32,658 nt of DNA. It comes from Bacteroidales bacterium. Its GTDB lineage: Bacteria; Bacteroidota; Bacteroidia; Bacteroidales; Marinilabiliaceae. Where the stretch lies: positions 1-32,658 of the forward strand of contig DUOK01000069.1 of NCBI GenBank assembly GCA_012838865.1. Direction: 5' to 3'. Positions 28,485-32,658 of this stretch are shown here, piece by piece. The notes under the pieces are model-generated. The model was not told the DNA's origin, searched no databases, and saw only the letters and a list, made by a program, of their open reading frames with translations. A program made the translations under genes and the position numbers. Within the stretch, counting starts at the first letter, position 1. Each line of letters opens with the position of its first letter.

Positions 28485-28605
28485 TTCTTCTTTTGTTTAT
28501 CAGTTTTTCAAAATTTACTGGCTGTATTTTTGACTCTTCAACGGTCCTTTGACCATTTACTCAACCTAAACACGAACCAATAAACAAAAACTCCGGTCAA
28601 AAAAA
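28485..28605 (-). other. rpsL-rpsG spacer, possible S7-binding leader
   Basis: 121 nt in an otherwise tightly packed operon. It contains a small inverted repeat, GGTC/GACC, around 4 nt at 28543-28554 and no visible promoter with a full TAnnTTTG or a terminator. Its position matches the S7 target in the E. coli str operon; I infer a similar role only by position. Confidence 0.3.
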
Positions 28606-28995
28606 TTACTTCTTAGCTTTCGCTGCTTTCGGACGCTTGGTTCCATACTTTGAACGACGCTGTGTACGACCCTCAACACCAGAGGCATCCAAGGCGCCAC
28701 GAACAAGGTGATAACGAACACCAGGCAAGTCTTTAACCCTACCGCCACGCACCAAAACAATGGAGTGCTCCTGGAGGTTGTGACCTTCCCCGGGAATGTA
28801 GGCGTTCACCTCTTTTCCATTGGTCAGACGTACCCTGGCCACCTTACGCATAGCTGAGTTCGGCTTCTTAGGAGTAGTGGTGTACACACGCACACAAACC
28901 CCGCGACGTTGCGGACATGAATCCAACGCAGGCGATTTACTCTTGTCCACCAGCGTAGTGCGTCCTTTTCTTACTAATTGCTGAATTGTTGGCAT
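28606..28995 (-). CDS. rpsL: Ribosomal protein uS12
   Basis: Decoding-centre protein that controls fidelity. 129 residues, starting [20 protein letters not shown], with [19 protein letters not shown] and [13 protein letters not shown]. Both lysines whose changes give streptomycin resistance in E. coli are present (43 and 88, counting Met), so a sensitive form is predicted. It is the first gene of the supercluster, with two promoter-like -7 elements upstream. Confidence 0.98.
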   Translation of the reverse strand: MPTIQQLVRKGRTTLVDKSKSPALDSCPQRRGVCVRVYTTTPKKPNSAMRKVARVRLTNGKEVNAYIPGEGHNLQEHSIVLVRGGRVKDLPGVRYHLVRGALDASGVEGRTQRRSKYGTKRPKAAKAKK

Positions 28996-29040
28996 ATAAA
29001 CTTTGATTTTAACTATAAAACACTCTCAACAAACGGGTTG

Positions 29041-29048
29041 CAAAGGTA
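29041..29048 (-). promoter_or_regulatory. Proximal -7 element upstream of rpsL
   Basis: The minus strand reads TACCTTTG followed by CA, a full TAnnTTTG match, 45 nt before the rpsL start. No TTTG at 19 nt upstream, so the -33 box is weak or absent. Confidence 0.45.
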
Positions 29049-29113
29049 TTCTTTTTTGCATAAAAAACCCATTGATTTTCAAACAATTTGGCACCTCGGC
29101 ACAAAAAGCGCTG

Positions 29114-29144
29114 CAAAAGTAGCAAAAAGGAACAGAATATGAAA
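29114..29144 (-). promoter_or_regulatory. Distal promoter upstream of rpsL
   Basis: The minus strand reads TTTC, 19 nt, then TACTTTTG (29121-29114). The -7 matches fully and the -33 three of four bases, at the preferred spacing. Together with the element at 29041 this suggests tandem promoters for the ribosomal supercluster. Confidence 0.45.
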
Positions 29145-29285
29145 CAGTTAAAACTCTTTTTCTAGTTAAATTATCCTTCGCCAGCATTTTAGCTGTTCGG
29201 GCCTAACACCCTGGATTATTCCTTAGGCAAGACTACGGATAATGAAAATAGAGACATTTTTCTTCCGCCAAGCAGACTTATGTTT

Positions 29286-29293
29286 TATCTTTG
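29286..29293 (+). promoter_or_regulatory. -7 element of fabD
   Basis: TATCTTTG, a full match to TAnnTTTG, ending 25 nt before the fabD ATG. The -33 region is T-rich but lacks a clear TTTG. Confidence 0.5.
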
Positions 29294-29318
29294 TGCTCTT
29301 TAAAAAACATTCAATACC

Positions 29319-30212
29319 ATGACTAAAGCTTATGTATTTCCCGGACAAGGGGCACAATTTGTTGGAATGGGCAAGGACCTTTACGAGCAGTCGGCCCTGG
29401 CCAAAGAACTGTTTGAACAGGCCAACGACATCCTGGGATTTCGGATTACTGACCTCATGTTTGAAGGAACAGACGAAGACCTGCGGCAAACCAAAGTAAC
29501 CCAGCCTGCCATCTTTCTTCATTCTGTAATATTGGCCAAAACGCTGGGCAAAAACTTCCAGCCCGATATGACAGCAGGGCATTCCCTGGGGGAGTTTTCC
29601 GCGCTGGTTACTGCGGGCGCCCTGTCTTTTGAGGACGGACTTAAATTGGTTGCTCAGCGCGCCATGGCTATGCAAAAAGCCTGCGAACTGGAGCCCTCTA
29701 CCATGGCCGCGATTGTTGGTCTCGACGACAAAACGGTAGAAGACGTATGTGCCGCCATCGATGCCGTTGTTGTACCGGCCAACTATAACTGCCCGGGGCA
29801 ATTGGTCATTTCAGGCTCGTTTGAAGGCATAGACAAAGCCTGTGAAAAACTGACCGAACTGGGTGCCAAGCGAGCATTAAAGCTCTCTGTGGGTGGGGCC
29901 TTTCATTCTCCTTTAATGGAACCTGCACGTGCAGAGCTTGCCGCAGCCATCGAAAACACCCAAATCAATGCGCCGATTTGTCCGGTATATCAAAACGTGA
30001 GCGCAGAGCCATTTACCGACCCCACGCTCATTAAGAAAAACCTGATTGACCAACTAACTGCACCGGTAAAATGGACACAAACCGTCCAAAACATGCTTAA
30101 GGACGGGGCAAGTCATTTCACGGAAATCGGACCTGGTAAAGTACTAACAGGTCTCATCAAAAAGATTGACCGCGCTACAGCGTGCGAAAACATCAGCTCC
30201 TTTCAAGGCTGA
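29319..30212 (+). CDS. fabD: Malonyl-CoA:ACP transacylase
   Basis: Transfers malonyl from CoA to acyl carrier protein, supplying the extender for fatty-acid synthesis in the cytoplasm. 297 residues, close to E. coli FabD (309). Motifs are the oxyanion-side FPGQGAQFVGMG, the nucleophile Ser89 in GHSLGE, Arg114 in VAQRAMAMQ, which binds the malonyl carboxylate, and His196 in GGAFHSPLM. Standalone here, with no other fab genes beside it. It converges on ilvA, with a shared terminator. Confidence 0.97.
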   Translation: MTKAYVFPGQGAQFVGMGKDLYEQSALAKELFEQANDILGFRITDLMFEGTDEDLRQTKVTQPAIFLHSVILAKTLGKNFQPDMTAGHSLGEFSALVTAGALSFEDGLKLVAQRAMAMQKACELEPSTMAAIVGLDDKTVEDVCAAIDAVVVPANYNCPGQLVISGSFEGIDKACEKLTELGAKRALKLSVGGAFHSPLMEPARAELAAAIENTQINAPICPVYQNVSAEPFTDPTLIKKNLIDQLTAPVKWTQTVQNMLKDGASHFTEIGPGKVLTGLIKKIDRATACENISSFQG

Positions 30213-30223
30213 TAAGACCAAAT

Positions 30224-30253
30224 AAAAAAGCTGTCCTTGCGGACAGCTTTTTT
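30224..30253. terminator. Bidirectional terminator between fabD and ilvA
   Basis: AAAAAAGCTGTCC (30224-30236), loop TTGC, GGACAGCTTTTTT (30241-30253). The GC core is 7 bp and each strand ends in a T run, so it can stop fabD and ilvA transcription alike. It begins 11 nt after fabD and touches the ilvA stop codon. Confidence 0.9.
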
Positions 30254-31494
30254 TATATCAACAAATGAAACAAATCCGGCGAATCATTGACCGACCTATA
30301 ATTAAAGCCATGTTCAGTCATCCTTTGAACCATCGCATCCCTGTCGGCCAGGCTCTTGGTTTCAATCCCCACTAAAGCGGGACCCGTATCGCGACTGTTT
30401 TTCTTGGTATACTCAAAGTGGGTGATGTCGTCATCGGGACCCAGGATCTCATTGACAAATTCTTTTAACGCACCAGACCGCTGGGGAAAGCGCACTATAA
30501 AATAATGCTTTAGGCCCTCATACAGCAGGGAGCGCTCCTTGATTTCTTCGGTACGGGTTATGTCGTTATTGCCCCCACTCACCACACAAACCACCGTCTT
30601 ACCCTTGATCTTATCCGCCATAAAATCAAGTGCAGCAACACTCAAAGCTCCGGCGGGCTCCACTACAATAGCCTCTTCATTATACAACTGCAGAATGGTG
30701 GTACACACCTTTCCTTCGGGCACCAGCAACAAACCATCGAGCACCTCCCTGGCAATTTCAAAATTAAGTTCGCCCACAGTTGCAACAGCCGCGCCGTCAA
30801 CAAACTTTTCAAAACCCTCGAGCACAATTCGACTTCCGGCATCAAGCGATTTTTTCATAGCAGGAGCCCCCTCGGGCTCCACGCCTATGATTCGGGTAGC
30901 AGGACTCTTAACCCGCAACCACGAACCCAGGCCACTCACCAAGCCTCCACCGCCAATAGGCGCCATCACATAATCAACAGGAAAATCAGTCTGCTCCAAC
31001 AACTCCAATCCGATGGTCCCCTGTCCCGCCATCACCAGCTTATCGTCAAAGGGATGAATAAATACGGAGGAATGCGCTTTACAATCGGCCATCGCAGCCT
31101 CATAAGCCTGGTCATAAGTATCGCCAATCAAAACTACATCCACCCACTCTCTCCCAAACATGCTGACCTGTCGAATCTTTTGCTTGGGCGTAGTCGTAGG
31201 CATAAAAACACGCCCCTTTATACCCAGGTGACGACACGATAAAGCAACCCCCTGCGCATGATTACCTGCGCTGGCACATACCACTCCCTTGACGCGCTCC
31301 TCCTTAGTCAACGATGCAATCTTGTTAAAAGCGCCCCTTATCTTATAAGATCGAACGGTTTGCAGATCTTCCCTCTTAAGATAAACACTTGCCCCATAAC
31401 GCTCAGATAAAATCTGATCCTTCATCAAAGGCGTTCTCTGCACAACCTGCTTTATGCGTTGCGCAGCTTCTTCGATACTCTTAACTGTTATCAT
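30253..31494 (-). CDS. ilvA: Threonine dehydratase (threonine ammonia-lyase)
   Basis: PLP enzyme converting threonine to 2-oxobutanoate, the first step of isoleucine synthesis. 413 residues. The PLP lysine is Lys51 in SYKIRGAFNK, the phosphate-binding loop is PIGGGGLVSG (181-184), and ASAGNHAQGVA is conserved. After about residue 330 follows one ACT-like regulatory domain (HYFIVRFPQRSGALKEF), in contrast to the two in E. coli IlvA (514 residues). That domain suggests allosteric control, probably by isoleucine, rather than the catabolic TdcB type, which is only about 330 residues. It stands alone, without other ilv genes. Confidence 0.95.
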   Translation of the reverse strand: MITVKSIEEAAQRIKQVVQRTPLMKDQILSERYGASVYLKREDLQTVRSYKIRGAFNKIASLTKEERVKGVVCASAGNHAQGVALSCRHLGIKGRVFMPTTTPKQKIRQVSMFGREWVDVVLIGDTYDQAYEAAMADCKAHSSVFIHPFDDKLVMAGQGTIGLELLEQTDFPVDYVMAPIGGGGLVSGLGSWLRVKSPATRIIGVEPEGAPAMKKSLDAGSRIVLEGFEKFVDGAAVATVGELNFEIAREVLDGLLLVPEGKVCTTILQLYNEEAIVVEPAGALSVAALDFMADKIKGKTVVCVVSGGNNDITRTEEIKERSLLYEGLKHYFIVRFPQRSGALKEFVNEILGPDDDITHFEYTKKNSRDTGPALVGIETKSLADRDAMVQRMTEHGFNYRSVNDSPDLFHLLI

Positions 31495-31604
31495 ATAAAT
31501 AAATCAAAAGCGACTATATACAACTACTATTCAAGGAATTAAACCCTACTAACCTGAACAAAAAACCTACACCCACCAAAAACAAACAAAAAATGTAAGC
31601 ATAA

Positions 31605-31641
31605 TGTTCGGAAACGAACACCAAGCATCCGAAAACGAACA
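31605..31641 (+). promoter_or_regulatory. Two phased upstream activator sites
   Basis: TGTTCGGAAACGAACA (31605-31620) is a 6-bp inverted repeat around GAAA. A second copy, CATCCGAAAACGAACA (31626-31641), matches 12 of 16 positions, with its right half (AAACGAACA) identical. They are 21 bp apart centre to centre, two helical turns, as in tandem binding sites for enhancer-binding proteins. They lie about 85 bp before the -12 position of the sigma54-like promoter. Confidence 0.55.
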
Positions 31642-31695
31642 ACACCCGCCTGCCTTCACAAAGCTAAACACCTGATTTACATTTCTTTAAAATAA

Positions 31696-31712
31696 TTGGC
31701 ACAGGTATTGAT
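31696..31712 (+). promoter_or_regulatory. Sigma54-type (-24/-12) promoter
   Basis: TTGGCACAGGTATTGAT fits TGGCAC(G/A)-N4-TTGC with the exact spacing between the -24 GG (31698-31699) and the -12 position (31710-31711); the -12 C is A here. Transcription would begin near 31722, giving a leader of about 74 nt. No housekeeping-type -7 element competes in this interval. Confidence 0.5.
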
Positions 31713-31744
31713 AAACCATAAGCATAAGAATCAAAAACAAACTT

Positions 31745-31770
31745 AAAGAACAAAGTAAAAGAACAAAGTA
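31745..31770 (+). repeat. 13-bp tandem repeat in the leader
   Basis: AAAGAACAAAGTA occurs twice without a gap (31745-31757, 31758-31770) just before the start codon of the exported protein. It would lie in the 5' leader if the sigma54-like promoter is used. Confidence 0.6.
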
Positions 31771-31795
31771 AAAAAATAATTCAAAATCCATAGCC

Positions 31796-32305
31796 ATGAA
31801 AAGAAACAACATCATTTCCGGAATCGCAGTAAGCTTTATGCTCCTCGTTGGAATTATTTCCGCCAGTGCCACTTCAGCATCTGAAACCCTCTCAGGCAAC
31901 TCTCAAACCCTCCTGGGAGAATACCAGATCACAGAATTGGAGCCAGAAACAGTAAACAACGAAACCATGCGTAAGTTTCAGCTCGACTATGAAAACGGCG
32001 TTGCACCAGTAACCATTTACCTGAGCGAGCGCAGAAATTGCCGGGAGTATATAGTTCGCAGCAAGGTAATGGAAGTTCAGTACGTATGCAACAAAAAAGG
32101 CTTTGGGGCTACACCTGTAAGCAGTCGCAACAGCCTCTATCCGGCACAAACCAATAAAATGTTTCTTTCTGCCGAAGCCCTTGGCTACCAGGAAAGAATA
32201 ACCGAGGGAGAAGTGGGACTCCAGAAAGCATTAGGACTGATTGCCTGCTACTACCCTTCCCTTCTGAAGAACATTCAAAATCTTGCAAAAGTTACCCAAA
32301 ATTAA
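31796..32305 (+). CDS. Small exported protein of unknown function
   Basis: I do not recognise the family. 169 residues. The N-terminus MKRNNIISGIAVSFMLLVGI followed by ISASATSASE is a signal peptide with a plausible cut at ASA or TSA. The mature part, about 140 residues, has a beta-rich first half (YQITELEPE, APVTIYLSERRNC, MEVQYVCNKKGFG) with two cysteines about 18 residues apart that may form a disulfide, then a helical C-terminal half with one more Cys. No lipobox or enzyme motif is visible. ATG at 31796 is the only sensible start. It is a single gene between a sigma54-like promoter and a strong terminator, so it is probably expressed under special conditions. Confidence 0.75.
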   Translation: MKRNNIISGIAVSFMLLVGIISASATSASETLSGNSQTLLGEYQITELEPETVNNETMRKFQLDYENGVAPVTIYLSERRNCREYIVRSKVMEVQYVCNKKGFGATPVSSRNSLYPAQTNKMFLSAEALGYQERITEGEVGLQKALGLIACYYPSLLKNIQNLAKVTQN

Positions 32306-32328
32306 AATAGGACAATTAATAAAGGGGG

Positions 32329-32368
32329 AAAAGCTCCCAAGGCGTGGCCTTGGGAGCTTTTTTTATTT
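32329..32368 (+). terminator. Terminator of the small exported protein gene
   Basis: AAAAGCTCCCAAGGC (32329-32343), loop GTG, GCCTTGGGAGCTTTT (32347-32361): a perfect 15-bp stem followed by T4 and ATTT. It starts 24 nt after the stop codon. The A-run on the other side would allow it to act on leftward transcription as well. Confidence 0.92.
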
Positions 32369-32371
32369 CTT

Positions 32372-32631
32372 GGCCGGCCCGCAAGACGACCCAGGACTGA
32401 AGTCCTGGGCTATTATTGGGAAGAAGCGGTGTGCCCCGGTTGGGGCACGGGTAAAAAAGGGGACTGAAGTCCCCTCGAGGCAGAGCCTCGGTAGGTCTGG
32501 TCATAGATATATCCTTCTCTGACGACCTTGGTCACAGCCATCTCCTTCTTTGACGACCCCTAGCCGCAGGGGCACGGGTGCCCCCAGGCCGCGGACTTCA
32601 GTCCGCTTACTTATCCGCGCCCACCGGGCGC
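32372..32631. repeat. Cluster of short palindromes
   Basis: About 260 bp with no gene and at least eight inverted repeats: GGCCGGCC (32372-32379); CCCAGGAC-TGAA-GTCCTGGG (32390-32409); GTGCCCC-GGTT-GGGGCAC (32431-32448); GGGGAC-TGAA-GTCCCC (32459-32474); CGAGGC-AGA-GCCTCG (32476-32490); GGGGCAC-GG-GTGCCCC (32569-32584); GCGGAC-TTCA-GTCCGC (32591-32606); GCGCCC-ACC-GGGCGC (32617-32631). Three share a GGAC-TGAA-GTCC core in either orientation and two share GTGCCCC/GGGGCAC arms. The segment is much richer in GC than its surroundings. It resembles REP-type or IS200/IS605-related palindromic elements; no transposase is seen before the window ends. Confidence 0.75.
32499..32560. repeat. 31-bp imperfect tandem repeat
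   Basis: Two adjacent 31-bp units (32499-32529, 32530-32560) agree at 24 of 31 positions, including GGTCA at the start and TCCTTCT.TGACGACC at the end. They lie in the middle of the palindrome cluster, in its only hairpin-poor part. Two copies only, so it is not a CRISPR array. Confidence 0.55.
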
Positions 32632-32658
32632 ACAAAATCTGCGTTAATAGTAACCCAG

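Larger units (their letters stand above)
28996..29318. other. Divergent rpsL/fabD intergenic region
   Basis: 323 nt without a credible gene. It holds the two leftward -7 elements upstream of rpsL and the rightward -7 upstream of fabD. A minus-strand open frame crosses it into fabD, but it has no family features and is antisense to a conserved gene. I see no RNA gene, terminator or long repeat. Confidence 0.6.
31495..31795. other. Intergenic region with regulatory elements upstream of the exported protein
   Basis: 301 nt without a gene, strongly AT-rich and purine-rich on the plus strand. It contains two phased 16-bp sites (31605-31641), a sigma54-like promoter (31696-31712) and a 13-bp tandem repeat (31745-31770). 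No full TAnnTTTG element reads toward the gene at 31796, and none was found toward ilvA. Confidence 0.6.

Noticed and set aside
29223-29801. Open frame of 192 codons on the minus strand
   Set aside because: Antisense to the first half of fabD, with no recognisable domain and no good start region.
32283-32522. Open frame of 79 codons over the terminator and palindrome cluster
   Set aside because: It crosses a perfect terminator hairpin and several repeats, and its translation is repeat-derived.
32499-32560. Possible CRISPR array
   Set aside because: Only two adjacent imperfect units, no spacers and no cas genes.

Overview
This is a chromosomal window from a member of the Bacteroidota. The signs are many start codons preceded by TAnnTTTG-type -7 elements rather than sigma70 boxes, little use of Shine-Dalgarno sequences, a hybrid two-component kinase next to a 14-blade Reg_prop/Y_Y_Y sensor, a cysteine-poor (zinc-free type) L36 and S14, and a mitochondrial-type citrate synthase. 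Placement below phylum (perhaps class Bacteroidia, order Marinilabiliales) is only a guess.

Layout. (1) 1-1690, minus: EttA, an ABC-F translation factor, cut by the window edge within a few codons of its end. (2) 1776-7824: a signalling block with an exported protein of unknown function (minus), a membrane hybrid histidine kinase (plus) and, tail to tail with it, a giant periplasmic-propeller/SpoIIE phosphatase (minus). A 20-bp operator-like palindrome lies between the exported protein and the kinase. (3) 8044-10829, minus: citrate synthase and enolase, each followed by its own terminator. (4) 10952-28995, minus: one nearly unbroken translation supercluster in the order rpsL-rpsG-fusA, rpsJ-rplC-D-W-B-rpsS-rplV-rpsC-rplP-rpmC-rpsQ, rplN-X-E-rpsN-rpsH-rplF-R-rpsE-rpmD-rplO-secY, map-infA-rpmJ-rpsM-K-D-rpoA-rplQ. 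It joins the E. coli str, S10, spc and alpha operons; tuf is absent. It ends at a terminator after rplQ. (5) 29319-31494: fabD (plus) and ilvA (minus), converging on a shared bidirectional terminator. (6) 31495-32658: a small exported protein of unknown function preceded by what looks like a sigma54 promoter with two phased upstream activator sites, then a strong terminator and about 270 bp packed with short palindromes.

How the parts work together. Regions 1, 3 and 4 are housekeeping: protein synthesis, RNA polymerase alpha, protein export, start-methionine removal and central carbon flux. The supercluster is very compact (mostly 2-36 nt gaps, two TAATG overlaps), so its few longer gaps stand out: rpsL/rpsG (121 nt), rpsN/rpsH (64 nt, two inverted repeats), rplO/secY (64 nt, one strong hairpin) and rpsK/rpsD (141 nt, tandem and inverted repeats plus a promoter-like element). 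These are the best candidates for internal regulation by ribosomal proteins or for inserted repeats. The signalling block pairs a kinase whose ATP-binding domain looks degenerate with a phosphatase whose catalytic aspartates are intact.

The least ordinary parts are the putative sigma54 control region at 31605-31712 with its unknown exported product, the palindrome cluster at 32372-32631, and the kinase/phosphatase pair. No complete mobile element, CRISPR array, tRNA or rRNA gene is visible.
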